From positions 124,001 to 188,000 of the forward strand of contig NZ_LIKT01000007.1 of the NCBI RefSeq assembly GCF_001294455.1: DNA of 64,000 nt. The letters run 5' to 3'. Position numbers and translations under genes: made by a program. This document shows, one piece after another, positions 1 through 11,223 of the stretch; position 1 is the stretch's first letter; the number at the start of each line of letters is the position of its first letter. This stretch comes from Phaeobacter sp. 11ANDIMAR09 (GTDB lineage Bacteria; Pseudomonadota; Alphaproteobacteria; Rhodobacterales; Rhodobacteraceae). The notes under the pieces are model-generated. The model searched no databases, had not been told where the DNA came from, and saw only the letters and a program-made list of their open reading frames with translations.

Positions 1-1
1 C

Positions 2-2117
<2,116 letters not shown>

Positions 2118-2121
<4 letters not shown>

Positions 2122-2315
2122 AAATCACACTCAATGCAGAAACCCGCGAGATCCAGGCAACCACTTTGGACGCGGCCATGCGCGAGCTGGGCCTGACCAG
2201 CCAGGCCCTGGCAACTGCGCTGAATGGCGCCTTTGTTTCGCGCGCGAAACGCGCCGCCACACCGCTGAACGAGGGCGACCGGATCGAAGTGCTTGCCCCG
2301 ATGCAGGGAGGATGA
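2118..2315 (+). CDS. thiS: Sulfur carrier protein ThiS
   Basis: Small ubiquitin-like sulfur carrier of 65 aa. Its C-terminal Gly-Gly (ends QGG) is adenylated and then thiocarboxylated to deliver sulfur to ThiG. The segment LNEGDRIEVLAPMQGG matches the usual ThiS tail (NxGDxIEIxxxVxGG). It sits between thiO and thiG, overlapping thiO and 3 nt before thiG, the usual position. The partner adenylating enzyme is probably the ThiF-like protein three genes downstream. Confidence 0.95.
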
Positions 2316-2318
2316 GGA

Positions 2319-3086
2319 ATGGAAATCTATGGCACCAAACTGAACTCGCGGCTGTTTCTGGGCACCGCGCAATACCCCTCTCCCAAGGTGCTCTGTGCGG
2401 CCATCGCCGCCAGCTCATCCGAGGTGATCACCGTCTCGCTGCGCCGTGAGACCTCGGAGGGAACCGGCACCGGCTTTTGGCAGATGCTGCAGGAGACTGG
2501 CGCGCGTATCCTGCCCAATACAGCGGGCTGCCACACCGTTCAGGAGGCCGTGACCACAGCACAGATGGCGCGCGAGATCTTTGACACCGATTGGATCAAG
2601 CTCGAAGTGATCGGCCATGCCGACAGCCTGCAGCCCGATGTTTTTGGCCTGGTTGAAGCGGCGCGCATTCTCAGTGAAGATGGCTTCAAGGTCTTTCCCT
2701 ATACCACCGAAGATCTGATTGTTGGCGAGCGCCTGTTGCAGGCGGGCTGTGATGTGTTGATGCCCTGGGGGGCGCCCATCGGATCCGGTCAGGGCCTGCG
2801 CAACCCGGATGGGCTGCAGGCCATGCGGGCGCATTTCCCCGACACGCCCCTGATTGTGGATGCCGGCATTGGCCGTCCCTCGGATGCCACTCAGGCAATG
2901 GAACTCGGCATGGATGCAGTGCTGCTCAACACGGCAGTGGCCAAAGCGGGCGACCCGGTCAAGATGGCCAGCGCCATGGCCCAGGCGGTGACAGCCGGGC
3001 AGATGGGCTATCAGGCCGACCCGATGCCGCGGCGCGATATGGCCGTGCCCTCGACCCCTGTACTTGGCCTTGCGGAGTTTGCATGA
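2319..3086 (+). CDS. thiG: Thiazole synthase ThiG
   Basis: Condenses deoxyxylulose 5-phosphate, dehydroglycine and ThiS-thiocarboxylate to the thiazole phosphate moiety. It is a 255-aa TIM barrel of normal length. The Schiff-base lysine is in DWIKLEVIG (~residues 91-99). The phosphate-binding end of the barrel is seen in [14 protein letters not shown] and [12 protein letters not shown] followed by [14 protein letters not shown], all strongly conserved in ThiG. A GGAGGATGAGG stretch before the ATG gives a good ribosome site. The stop overlaps the thiE start. Confidence 0.97.
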   Translation: MEIYGTKLNSRLFLGTAQYPSPKVLCAAIAASSSEVITVSLRRETSEGTGTGFWQMLQETGARILPNTAGCHTVQEAVTTAQMAREIFDTDWIKLEVIGHADSLQPDVFGLVEAARILSEDGFKVFPYTTEDLIVGERLLQAGCDVLMPWGAPIGSGQGLRNPDGLQAMRAHFPDTPLIVDAGIGRPSDATQAMELGMDAVLLNTAVAKAGDPVKMASAMAQAVTAGQMGYQADPMPRRDMAVPSTPVLGLAEFA

Positions 3087-3676
3087 TGCAGCGTTTTTAC
3101 CTGATCACCGGCCATGTGGGCCGTCTCGAACTCCTGGTCCCACAGGGGGCCAAGCTGGTGCAGCTGCGCATCAAGGACGCACCCGAAGCGGAAATACGCC
3201 GCCAGATCGCCCGCGCCCGCGACTTCTGCGCCGTCCATAATGCCCAGCTGGTCATCAATGACTATTGGCAGCTGGCGCTGGATCTCAACTGTAACTTCGT
3301 CCACTTGGGGCAAGAGGATATGGAGACGGCAGATTTTGCGGCTCTGCGCCGCGCTGGTATCCGCTATGGATTGTCGACCCATGACGAGACCGAGCTGGAG
3401 CGAGCCCTCTCGCAGGATCCGGCCTATGTGGCGCTGGGTCCGGTCTATCCCACCGTATTGAAGAAAATGATATGGGCACCGCAGGGGCTGGAACGGGTCA
3501 CCCGCTGGAAACAGATCGCAGGCCAGACCCCGCTGGTCGCCATAGGCGGGCTCACTCCCGATCGCCTGCCCGGTGTCTTTGCCGCTGGCGCAGATAGCGC
3601 GGCGGTGGTGACGGACATTCAGCTGGCCCAAGATCCGGAAGCGCGCTGCCGCCAATGGGCCGAGGCCTGCGCCTGA
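3083..3676 (+). CDS. thiE: Thiamine phosphate synthase ThiE
   Basis: Joins hydroxymethylpyrimidine diphosphate with thiazole phosphate to give thiamine phosphate. It is a 197-aa TIM barrel of normal length. Diagnostic segments are QLRIKD near residue 30, [17 protein letters not shown], the phosphate-binding [10 protein letters not shown] and the final AIGGL followed by [11 protein letters not shown]. Two candidate ATG codons (3083 and 3086) overlap the thiG stop; either gives essentially the same protein. The gene is translationally coupled to thiG and to the following thiF-like gene (TGATG). Confidence 0.94.
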   Translation: MMQRFYLITGHVGRLELLVPQGAKLVQLRIKDAPEAEIRRQIARARDFCAVHNAQLVINDYWQLALDLNCNFVHLGQEDMETADFAALRRAGIRYGLSTHDETELERALSQDPAYVALGPVYPTVLKKMIWAPQGLERVTRWKQIAGQTPLVAIGGLTPDRLPGVFAAGADSAAVVTDIQLAQDPEARCRQWAEACA

Positions 3677-4650
3677 TGTCCCGCTATGCCCGCCAGATGA
3701 TCCTGCCCGAAGTCGGCGCTGAGGGTCAGGCGCGCCTGGCCGGCGCCCATGTTCTGGTCATTGGCGCCGGCGGGCTGGGCGGACCGGTGTTGCAATATCT
3801 GGCTGCGGCTGGCATTGGCACTCTAACCCTGCTGGACCCCGACCATGTGGAAGAAAGCAACCTGCACCGCCAGGTTCTGTTCTCAATGGCGGATATCGGC
3901 CAGCCCAAAGCCGCAGCCGCACGGCGACATTTGCAGGCCGCCCGCCCCGACCTAAACCTGCACAGCCATATCGAAGCCCTCGACGCAGAAAACGTGACGC
4001 GGTATCTGTGCTCGGCAGATCTGGTAGTGGATGCGGCAGATAGTTTTGCCACCTCCTATATCCTGTCTGATGCCTGCCTGGCGGCAGAAAAACCGCTGAT
4101 CTCGGCCTCAGTGCTGGCACAGCGCGGGTACGTCGGCGGCTTTTGCAGCACGGCCCCCTCCCTGCGCGCCCTGTTTCCAGAGCTGCCCGAGACCGCCGCC
4201 AGCTGCGCCAGTGCCGGAGTGATGGGACCCGTGGTTGGGATGATCGGCGCTTTGCAGGCGCAGATGGCGCTGAAGACGCTGTTGCGGCATGCGCCCTCGC
4301 CCTTGGGAGGGGTGATGCAGATCGATATGGCAGAACTCACCCAAAGCAGTTTCCGCTTTGATGGGGCGCCGGAACCGGAAACCAAGGAGATTTTGAGGTT
4401 CACCAGTCCCGGCCTTGTGCCAAAGGAAGCACAGGTGATTGATCTGCGCCCAAAGGCAGAAGCCCCGCTCCTGGCCATGGCTCAGGCGCGGCGCCTCTTA
4501 CCCGCAGAGCTGCCGTGGGCAGATCTCTGCCCCAGACAAAAAACCGTTTTATGTTGCCGCTCTGGCCTGCGGGCCTGGCGCGCGGCCCGGGCCTTGCAAG
4601 CGCAGGGGTTTGACCAGATCGAAATTCTGGCTATGGGCGATCCGGCATGA
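3676..4650 (+). CDS. thiF: ThiF/MoeB-type adenylyltransferase with C-terminal rhodanese domain
   Basis: E1-like enzyme expected to adenylate the ThiS C-terminus and, through its rhodanese domain, supply sulfur. The start is the ATG overlapping the thiE stop. Seen: nucleotide-binding VIGAGGLGGPVLQYLAAAGIG (~29-49, interrupted core GAGGLGG), SNLHRQVLF (~67), DAADSFATSY, and the catalytic-cysteine segment SCASAGVMGPV. From ~residue 255 there is a short rhodanese module ending in the active-site loop CRSGLR. Odd point: the first zinc-binding Cys pair usual in this family (CYRCLFP-type) is replaced by Ser and Ala (SLRALFP). The protein may also serve MoaD. ThiF, MoeB and MOCS3-like names are all possible; the operon favours thiamine. 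Confidence 0.87.
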   Translation: MSRYARQMILPEVGAEGQARLAGAHVLVIGAGGLGGPVLQYLAAAGIGTLTLLDPDHVEESNLHRQVLFSMADIGQPKAAAARRHLQAARPDLNLHSHIEALDAENVTRYLCSADLVVDAADSFATSYILSDACLAAEKPLISASVLAQRGYVGGFCSTAPSLRALFPELPETAASCASAGVMGPVVGMIGALQAQMALKTLLRHAPSPLGGVMQIDMAELTQSSFRFDGAPEPETKEILRFTSPGLVPKEAQVIDLRPKAEAPLLAMAQARRLLPAELPWADLCPRQKTVLCCRSGLRAWRAARALQAQGFDQIEILAMGDPA

Positions 4651-5384
4651 GCCGCATTCTGGTGATCGCCGGCACTGACAGCAGCGGAGGCGCAGGCCTC
4701 AGCCGGGACATCGCCATGGCCACCAGCCTGAAATGTTCGGTGGCCCCCGTGGTGACCGCTGTAACGGTGCAAACCAATCAAGCGCTGCGTGCCATACACC
4801 CCATCCCCCCGGAGGTGATTTCGGCCCAGATCACAGCAGCCTTTGACCCCGGCGGACAGATCCCTAGGGCAATCAAGATTGGCATGATTGGCACGGCTGA
4901 AGCCGCAACATGCCTGGCCGACAGTCTCCCTGCCGGGGTCCCCATCGTGCTAGATCCTGTGCTCAAAAGCTCCTCGGGGGGCGAGCTGATGTCGACACAA
5001 TCGCTGGCACCACTGCTGTCGCGCGTAACGCTCCTGACCCCGAACCTGGAAGAATGCGCCCGGCTCAGCGAAAGTGCGCCCGCCCTCGGGGTAACACCTG
5101 ATCTGGATGGGATGAGACATCAAGCTGACCAAATTCTGGCCCGCGGCGTTGCGGCGGTTTTGATCAAGGGAGGCCATGCTCAAGGTGCACAAAGCACTGA
5201 TCATCTGTTTACCGCCCAGACCCATCACGCCTTTTCAGCGCCACGTCTTCCCCATGGCAAACGTGGCACCGGCTGCAGCCTGGCTACAGCTCTTGCCTGT
5301 GCTCTGGCGCAGGGAGCAAATTTGACAGAGGCCTGCCACAGCGCAAAGGCAAGCCTCCAGACATGGCTGGCGCAGGTGGCGTGA
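4647..5384 (+). CDS. thiD: Hydroxymethylpyrimidine / phosphomethylpyrimidine kinase ThiD
   Basis: Ribokinase-fold kinase that phosphorylates hydroxymethylpyrimidine twice. The N-terminal VIAGTDSSGGAGLSRDI is the family signature (GxDxSGGAG). LTPNLEECARL (~128) and the C-terminal anion hole GKRGTGCSLATALACALAQG (~204-223) are intact. It is slightly short (245 aa; family about 260-270) but contains all motifs. Last gene of the thiamine operon, overlapping the previous gene by 4 nt and converging with the sensor kinase on the other strand; only 34 bp separate the two stops. Confidence 0.93.
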   Translation: MSRILVIAGTDSSGGAGLSRDIAMATSLKCSVAPVVTAVTVQTNQALRAIHPIPPEVISAQITAAFDPGGQIPRAIKIGMIGTAEAATCLADSLPAGVPIVLDPVLKSSSGGELMSTQSLAPLLSRVTLLTPNLEECARLSESAPALGVTPDLDGMRHQADQILARGVAAVLIKGGHAQGAQSTDHLFTAQTHHAFSAPRLPHGKRGTGCSLATALACALAQGANLTEACHSAKASLQTWLAQVA

Positions 5385-5418
5385 AGCAGCAGGGAGACCC
5401 CGCCGGCACAATCCGGCC

Positions 5419-7950
5419 TTAACCGGACAGGCCCTGGGATTCGCCCTTCCCAATCCGCAGCATGGTCAATGTTTGCAGCAAGATGGATTTGCTAATCGGT
5501 TTCTGCAAGAAATAGTCCATCCCCGCAGCCAGGCAGGCCTCGCGATCTGAATCAAAGGCATTGGCGGTCAGCGCAACGATCACCGGTTGCTCGATATCCA
5601 TAGCCCGAATTTCCCGCGTCGCCGCCAGGCCGTCCAGTTCGGGCATTGCCATATCCATCAGAATAATGTCAGGCCGCGCGCTCTGACACATCGTGACCGC
5701 CTCGCGGCCATTGTGCGCCTCGCTCAGAACAATCCCCAGATCCGCCAGGTATTTTCTAACCAGAAAACGGTTGGTCTTGTTGTCTTCTGCCAGCAAGACC
5801 CGGCACCCAGCCAAGGCGGCGGTATCCAGCATGGTTTCAACCGGGGAAATGCCTACCGGGCCCTCTGCCTTGTCCAGCTGAATATTCAACAAGAAACAGG
5901 AACCGTTTTTCTTTTGGCGGCAGAGCTCGATGCCGCCCCCCATGCGTTTGGCGAGGATGCTGGAAATCGTCAATCCCAAGCCGGTTCCGCCAAAGGCGCG
6001 GGTTGTGGCAGCATCCGCCTGTTTGAAGCGATCAAAAATATACTCAGCCTGACCGTCAGAAATGCCGATCCCGGTATCATCCACCGCAATCGTCAAACGG
6101 TAGGGATCAGCCTCATCACAGTTGACGGTAATATCCACGCCGCCCTCGGAGGTGAATTTCACGGCATTGCCAATGAGATTCACCAGAATTTGCCGCAAAC
6201 GACCATCATCACCATGCACCCGTTCCGGCAGTTCATCAGCAAATCTGACGGAGATCCAAAGCCCCTTTTCCCGCGCCTTGGGCCGCAGCAGATTGACGGC
6301 GCCGCCAACACAGTTGCGCAGGTCGAAATCCACCGGGCTGATCGCCAGACGACCGGCTTCGAGGCGGGACAAGTCCAGAATGTCGTTGATGATCTTCAGC
6401 AGGGCATAAGAGGAATCCCGAATGGTGTTCAGATATTCTTTCTCGTCCGGTCCCAGATCGGATTCCGACATCAGCTCGGCCATGCCCAAAATGCCATTCA
6501 TCGGGGTTCTGATTTCGTGGGACATATTGGCCAGAAACTCCGATTTTGCGCGGTCGGCGCTTTCGGCTGCAATCTTGGCATCATTGAGATCATTGTTGCG
6601 CTGCAAGAGGGTTGCATTTGCGTCGATGAGCTTTTGCCGCAGATGCACATCGCGGGTGACATCAAGATTGACGCCAATCATCCGCAACCAGCCATCACTA
6701 TCTGCATAGGCGGTTCCCATGCTGCGGATATGACGCACCTCACCATTGGGTAAGATGATACGAAACTCAGACGTGTAGCTGCCCCCGGCATGCGAGGCCT
6801 TGCGGTGTTCGTCCAGCGCCTTTTGGCGATCATCGGGATGTAAACGGCTTTCCCAAGTTCCAGGCTGAACCGGATCATTCAGCTTGTAGCCGTAGATTTC
6901 GCGCAGATTCGGGTCCCAAATGGTCTCATTGGATTTGGTGTTCATCTCCCAGATGCCAATCTTTGAGATATCCACCGCAATCTCAAGCCGGCGTGACAGG
7001 GTTTCCAACTGGCGTTCGCGCCGTTTCAGCGTCCAAATAACTTCGCGCCGAGCCGCCGACAGGCGGCCTGCGGTATAGATGGGAACAATAATCAATGAAC
7101 CTGCTACAAAGACCAGCAACCGCCAGGGCCAGGGATTGAGATTGCGGGCCGACCAGCCGCCCTTTGGCCGCGCCAGCATCTGCCAGGATCCAACTGGAAG
7201 GGGAATATCCAGCCTGACGGGGTTATCACCCATGATGGTGGGGTCCCCAAAGAACTGCCCCCCCTGAACACCCATGCCATCCTGCCCGATCAGCCCAACC
7301 TCGATGCCCAGGTCAGGCGAATTGAAACCATGTGTCTCATACAACCGGTCTGCCTTCATAACCGAAGACAAGATCCCCCAAAAACGGCGGTTTTCCCCAG
7401 AGCCGGTAAAAACCGGGAACCGGCCTATAAAGGCCTCGCCCCCCTGTACAAGTTGAACCGGCCCGGCCAGAACCATTTCACCACTGTCGCGTACCTTATA
7501 GGCCGCTTCACGCTGAGCTTCGTTTTTGCTGTAGTCCAGACCTAGGGCCGCCTCGTTCCCATCCAACGGATAGATCATCGAAATCACCAAATCCGGTGCC
7601 GCAGCGACATGGCTGATGCCGGATTGCGTTCCCATCACCATCTCGCCCAGTTCGGAAAACCGTTCCTGAGTCATATCCGGTTCGGTGGAGAGCACGGCAA
7701 CCAGCCCACGCACCAGCTGGATATCGGCATGCAACGCCCCTTCAAGGCTGGCTTGCAGTTGGCTGGCTTCGCGGCGGACATCGGCGCGCAAGGCCTGATT
7801 GTGGATTGTGAGGTTCTGACGCTCTAGATAGAACCCGGCAGCCAGAACCATAACCAGTGCAACCAACACTGGAATATAGGCACGTTTTAACAGCCCGCCA
7901 ATAGGTTTTACAGAAGGACCCTTCACCAAAGAAACACCACGCACTCTCAC
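5419..7950 (-). CDS. Hybrid sensor histidine kinase (CHASE-PAS-HisKA-HATPase-receiver)
   Basis: Membrane sensor kinase of unknown stimulus, about 843 aa. Order: TM helix ~25-40; periplasmic CHASE-like sensor ~60-220 with IYPLDGNEAALGLDY; second TM ~280-295; PAS ~330-440 (IWEMNTKSNETIWDPNLREI); dimerisation domain with phospho-His in MSHEIRTPMN (~478); ATPase with NLIGNAVKFT and GGTGLGL boxes; C-terminal receiver (~710-830) with LLAEDNKTN and acceptor Asp in ILMDMAMPELDG. I chose the GTG at 7950 because a GAGGG ribosome site lies 8 nt upstream; an in-frame TTG at 7983 has none. No response regulator is adjacent, so phosphotransfer must go to a distant partner. Confidence 0.88.
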   Translation of the reverse strand: MRVRGVSLVKGPSVKPIGGLLKRAYIPVLVALVMVLAAGFYLERQNLTIHNQALRADVRREASQLQASLEGALHADIQLVRGLVAVLSTEPDMTQERFSELGEMVMGTQSGISHVAAAPDLVISMIYPLDGNEAALGLDYSKNEAQREAAYKVRDSGEMVLAGPVQLVQGGEAFIGRFPVFTGSGENRRFWGILSSVMKADRLYETHGFNSPDLGIEVGLIGQDGMGVQGGQFFGDPTIMGDNPVRLDIPLPVGSWQMLARPKGGWSARNLNPWPWRLLVFVAGSLIIVPIYTAGRLSAARREVIWTLKRRERQLETLSRRLEIAVDISKIGIWEMNTKSNETIWDPNLREIYGYKLNDPVQPGTWESRLHPDDRQKALDEHRKASHAGGSYTSEFRIILPNGEVRHIRSMGTAYADSDGWLRMIGVNLDVTRDVHLRQKLIDANATLLQRNNDLNDAKIAAESADRAKSEFLANMSHEIRTPMNGILGMAELMSESDLGPDEKEYLNTIRDSSYALLKIINDILDLSRLEAGRLAISPVDFDLRNCVGGAVNLLRPKAREKGLWISVRFADELPERVHGDDGRLRQILVNLIGNAVKFTSEGGVDITVNCDEADPYRLTIAVDDTGIGISDGQAEYIFDRFKQADAATTRAFGGTGLGLTISSILAKRMGGGIELCRQKKNGSCFLLNIQLDKAEGPVGISPVETMLDTAALAGCRVLLAEDNKTNRFLVRKYLADLGIVLSEAHNGREAVTMCQSARPDIILMDMAMPELDGLAATREIRAMDIEQPVIVALTANAFDSDREACLAAGMDYFLQKPISKSILLQTLTMLRIGKGESQGLSG

Positions 7951-8275
7951 CCGTTCAGCCCTCAGAACAGACAGCCAAACCAATTAACCGACACCAATCA
8001 TTCCCCATGACATCTGCCGCAGAGGGGTTCATATCTAATTAACAAAGCCCCAATGCCGTGAAAGTCTTTGCAGAATTCTGCTGTGGCTCCCTTATATCAT
8101 GGGTGCCCGGCGGCTACTCCGGGGAATTTACCACTAAATAAACGCAAAAAACCATGGCGACCTTGGGTCGCTCATGGCGCTTGGTAGGCACATCGATCCC
8201 TCTCTGTTAACCAGGAGGCCGACGAAAATCAGAACAAATCCGCCTACCGCGTCCTTTGCCCAGGTCGGCCGGGGG
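7951..8275. other. Intergenic stretch upstream of the sensor kinase
   Basis: About 325 bases between the start of the CHASE kinase and the end of the DUF2478 gene, both on the minus strand. It must hold the kinase promoter and any terminator of the nar operon. I see no convincing gene and no clear terminator hairpin. A short minus-strand frame with a hydrophobic segment (AVGGFVLIFVGLLVN, ~8195-8240) ends at 8134 but has no good start. Confidence 0.5.
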
Positions 8276-8869
8276 TCAGGCAGCCGTCGAAGACAGAGCC
8301 ATGCTGGGGCCGGACGAGGCTTCAGCAATCCCATTCTCCGCAGCAAAAGGCTCTGCACCAGGCTGAGTTGCGAGCTGCGCTTTGGCCCAGACCTCCAGCG
8401 CCGCGACGTCGGGAGGGAGTGCGACGCCCAGATCCCCGATGAACTCAAAAAAGGCCTCTTGGTTCAGGTGGTTCAAGCCAACAAGAACCGGAAGGCCCAG
8501 CCCCAGTGCCTCGCCAATTGCGGCGCGAAATCCGCGCCCTTCGGCTTCGTGTTTGCCAAATTTGTTGATGATCAGCATCTCAGCCCCCTGCTGCAGAGCG
8601 CGCTCGGTCAGGGCGACAGCCTCCTCCAGAGCCGCCGGATCAAGACGGCACCCACGGGCCTCTTCGCCCAGGGTTTGCGAAATTCGGATCACTGGTCCGG
8701 CTGGCAGCACCTGCACATCCATATCGCAGCGGCAGCTGTCGGTGCGTTCCGAATTGACCTGCACCACTCCGCAGGGGGCGTAACCTGCGGCCAACAAGTG
8801 CTGGCTTAACTGGTGGAGAATTTGATCGGTGTCCCCGCGACCCTGCGCCAGCGTATAGGCAATCTGCAT
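8276..8869 (-). CDS. DUF2478 family protein linked to nitrate reductase
   Basis: Resembles the DUF2478 family, often found near molybdenum-enzyme or molybdate genes and of unproven role. About 197 aa. Starts MQIAYTLAQGRG, has a Cys pair in RTDSCRCDMD (~48), and a family-like core GAEMLIINKFGKHEAEGRGF (~96-115) and LPVLVGLNHLN (~125). The central strand-loop arrangement resembles P-loop NTPase-type folds, but I see no classical Walker A motif. I favour the second ATG (8869), which has AAGGA 8 nt upstream; the first ATG (8878) touches that site. It is the last gene of the nar cluster, 72 bp after the PPIase gene, so a link to molybdenum cofactor or NarG maturation is inferred. Confidence 0.7.
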   Translation of the reverse strand: MQIAYTLAQGRGDTDQILHQLSQHLLAAGYAPCGVVQVNSERTDSCRCDMDVQVLPAGPVIRISQTLGEEARGCRLDPAALEEAVALTERALQQGAEMLIINKFGKHEAEGRGFRAAIGEALGLGLPVLVGLNHLNQEAFFEFIGDLGVALPPDVAALEVWAKAQLATQPGAEPFAAENGIAEASSGPSMALSSTAA

Positions 8870-8950
8870 TGTCTTCATCCTTGACCTAAGTTAACGAGGC
8901 AAACCCACAGCCCGCCCCGGTTTTACAATGCCCCGCTTGGGGCGCGTTCC

Positions 8951-9751
8951 TCAGACCACCGGCTGTAAATCTGCCCCGGTGATTTCGGCTGTGGCGGCGA
9001 GATCCTGCACAAAGGCCTGCGCCGAGCGCGCCCAGGCGGCCTTTTCCATGGCGATGGTGATGGCGCGTTTGGCGGCCTCAAAGGGCAGTTCCTGCCCCTT
9101 TGCCACTGCATCCATCCGCACAAGATGATAGCCATGGCGGGACAGTATCGGCACTGGGGTGATCTCCCCCTCCCCCAAATCATGCAGGAATTTTTCAAAC
9201 TCCGGCACAGTGTCACCTGGCCCCAATTGGCCCAGGGCACCGCCCGCAGATTTGGAACCGCAATCGCTGTCAGTCTTGGCCAGCGCCACAAAATCCTTGG
9301 GGTTGGTCTTGAGGCGATCATTCAGCACATTGGCTTTCTTCAGCGCCTTTTCCTTTGCCGCCTTGTCGCGGGGATCACAGGCACAAAGGATATGCGAGAC
9401 CTCCCACAGAGGTGGCGCGCGGAAGCGCGAAGGATCCCGCGCCCATTCTGCCTTTACCTCTTCTTCCGTCGGGGCCTCGACCTCGACGCAGGTTTCAAGA
9501 AGGCCCCGGATCAGGGCCTCCTCATCTGTTTCAAAGCGGCCCGGCTCGACCTCGGCGGGCTCCGGGATCAACCCCTGGCGGCGCGCCTCCTGCAACAGCA
9601 GGGTGCGCACGGCAACCGCATTGGCGGCTTTGCGCCAGGCGATACCGGGTTTGCCGGTTGGGGCTTCATGATTCTGCGCCTCCGCCGCAACCACGGCATG
9701 GGGCACACATTCACCATTGACGATGAGGTCGGGGAAAAGGCCTGCTTTCAT
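8951..9751 (-). CDS. Parvulin-type peptidyl-prolyl isomerase (PpiC/NifM-like) in the nar operon
   Basis: Probable protein-folding helper, 266 aa. N-terminal helical part (~1-125) precedes a parvulin domain (~128-235): WEVSHILCACDP, LAKTDSDCGSKSAGGALGQL, VPEFEKFLHDLGEGEITPV and SRHGYHLVRMDA are the classical parvulin segments. No signal peptide is evident, so it is probably cytoplasmic, like NifM. It lies 15 bp after narI in the same direction, with a GGAG ribosome site 8 nt before the ATG. Known from related nar clusters: a PpiC-type protein follows narI. A role in folding or assembling the nitrate reductase is an inference from position. Confidence 0.85.
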   Translation of the reverse strand: MKAGLFPDLIVNGECVPHAVVAAEAQNHEAPTGKPGIAWRKAANAVAVRTLLLQEARRQGLIPEPAEVEPGRFETDEEALIRGLLETCVEVEAPTEEEVKAEWARDPSRFRAPPLWEVSHILCACDPRDKAAKEKALKKANVLNDRLKTNPKDFVALAKTDSDCGSKSAGGALGQLGPGDTVPEFEKFLHDLGEGEITPVPILSRHGYHLVRMDAVAKGQELPFEAAKRAITIAMEKAAWARSAQAFVQDLAATAEITGADLQPVV

Positions 9752-9766
9752 CCTATCTACTCCAGC

Positions 9767-10498
9767 TTACTTGTTGGCGGACCGGCCGGGGGCAACCGGA
9801 CCAGCACGGGTTGGCAGAGGCACAGAGCGTCGCGAACGCACCACCTGATAGCCGGGGCGGAAGACGTAGCGCAGCGGCACCGAGAGCATGTGCACCAACC
9901 GGGTAAAGGGGAAGACCAGGAAAATGGTCAGACCCAGGAACAGGTGCAGCTTAAAGACAAGGGCCACATCCGCGATGTAGGAGGCCGCTGCACCATCAAA
10001 GACGATGATCCCCTGCGCCCAGGACATGAACTTGACCATTTCATGGCCGTCCAGATGCCCCAGCGAGGCAAAGACGGTCAGCAATCCGAGAACCAGCTGC
10101 GCCAGAAGCATCGCCAGGATAACGATGTCCGCTGTGCTGGAGGTCTTGCGGATGCGCGGATCGGTCCAGCGACGGTGGAACAGCATACCGCCGCCCACCA
10201 GCGCCATCACGCCAGCGATGCCGCCAACGACAACCGCGCCAACCTGTTTGAAGCCGTGGCTGATGCCGAAGGCGTCAAAGACGGCGATAGGTGTCAACAG
10301 CCCCACCAGGTGACCCACAAAGATCACCAGCACGCCGATGTGGAACAAGACCGAGCCCATGATCAGCTGCTTGCGGCGCAGCATCTGGCTCGAGGAGGTT
10401 TTCCAGGTGAAAGGATCCCGCTCATAGCGCGCGATCGACCCGACAATCGCCACAGTAAGAGCGATGTAAGGATAGATACCAAATAGGAAATTATGCAT
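9767..10498 (-). CDS. narI: Respiratory nitrate reductase gamma subunit NarI (cytochrome b)
   Basis: Membrane diheme cytochrome b that oxidises quinol and passes electrons to NarH. 243 aa with five hydrophobic segments (about 3-25, 45-70, 85-112, 120-150 and 178-205). Heme-ligand histidines are expected in SVLFHIGVLVIFVGHLVGL (helix 2) and in FKLHLFLGLT / FTRLVHMLSVP (helix 5), all present. It follows narJ by 11 bp and is cotranscribed with narKGHJ. The C-terminal tail (~225-243) is basic and Pro/Arg rich. Confidence 0.96.
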   Translation of the reverse strand: MHNFLFGIYPYIALTVAIVGSIARYERDPFTWKTSSSQMLRRKQLIMGSVLFHIGVLVIFVGHLVGLLTPIAVFDAFGISHGFKQVGAVVVGGIAGVMALVGGGMLFHRRWTDPRIRKTSSTADIVILAMLLAQLVLGLLTVFASLGHLDGHEMVKFMSWAQGIIVFDGAAASYIADVALVFKLHLFLGLTIFLVFPFTRLVHMLSVPLRYVFRPGYQVVRSRRSVPLPTRAGPVAPGRSANK

Positions 10499-10509
10499 GA
10501 GAGCCTCCG

Positions 10510-11223
10510 TTATTCAGCCGCCACACCGGTGGAACCGGGTGCAGGATTTTGGGGTTCATCCATGCGCGACAGCATATCGCGCACTTGCGGACAGCCCGCA
10601 TTGGGATCGGGACCAAAGAGCACTTCGCTCTCCTCCCAGACCTCATCCAGGGCTTCCAGATCATTGGGGTCCACTTCCGGCTGCTCCAGCAGCTCGGCCA
10701 CGGCGGCTTTGTCGGCCTCGACGCCTGCCAGCTGTAAAAGAGCGGCGAACACAGCACCATATTGGCTTTCACGACGGGCAAGCCGTTCGCTCAAAGCACT
10801 AAAGATATGGGCTGCGTCCGCCAGAGTGTCCTGTACTTCGGCAAAGGGACGCGTCGACAGGAATTCCAACAGAACCGGCAAATGATCCGGCAGCTCGGTG
10901 GTGTTAGGCTCAAACCCACCATCGCGATAGGTCTCAATAAGCGAGACCATAGCGCCACCCCGATCCCGGCTTTCACCGTGCACATGCTCAAACAGGTTGA
11001 GGCTGAGGGTGCGCGAGCGATCAAAGAGCATGACGTATGTCTCTTCGAGATCGTAGATGTCGTCGTCGCGCAGCGCATCCACCAGAGGGCGCAGCTCGCG
11101 TCGTGCCGCAGCTGTCAGCCGGGTGTCGGAGGCGAGCACGCCTCCGACTTCCGACATGGCGCCCTGAAGCTCCCGGGTGGGGTAGCTCAAGAGCAATGAG
11201 ATCGCTTTTAGTGTGCGGTCCAT
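10510..11223 (-). CDS. narJ: Nitrate reductase assembly chaperone NarJ
   Basis: Cytoplasmic chaperone of the TorD/NarJ family that holds apo-NarG for molybdenum cofactor insertion and membrane attachment. 237 aa, all helical. Seen: MDRTLKAISLLLSYPTRELQ at the start, YVMLFDRSRTLSLNLFEHVHG (~72-92, interrupted core FDRSRTLSLNLFEH), and DHLPVLLEFLS (~114). These match NarJ closely. The start is the ATG overlapping the narH stop (TAATG), although the frame stays open upstream. The C-terminus ends in a Pro-rich stretch. Confidence 0.95.
   Translation of the reverse strand: MDRTLKAISLLLSYPTRELQGAMSEVGGVLASDTRLTAAARRELRPLVDALRDDDIYDLEETYVMLFDRSRTLSLNLFEHVHGESRDRGGAMVSLIETYRDGGFEPNTTELPDHLPVLLEFLSTRPFAEVQDTLADAAHIFSALSERLARRESQYGAVFAALLQLAGVEADKAAVAELLEQPEVDPNDLEALDEVWEESEVLFGPDPNAGCPQVRDMLSRMDEPQNPAPGSTGVAAE

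Noticed and set aside
8134-8275. Possible small minus-strand membrane peptide after the DUF2478 gene
   Set aside because: There is a hydrophobic stretch but no start codon with a ribosome site in the non-overlapping part, so I do not call it.
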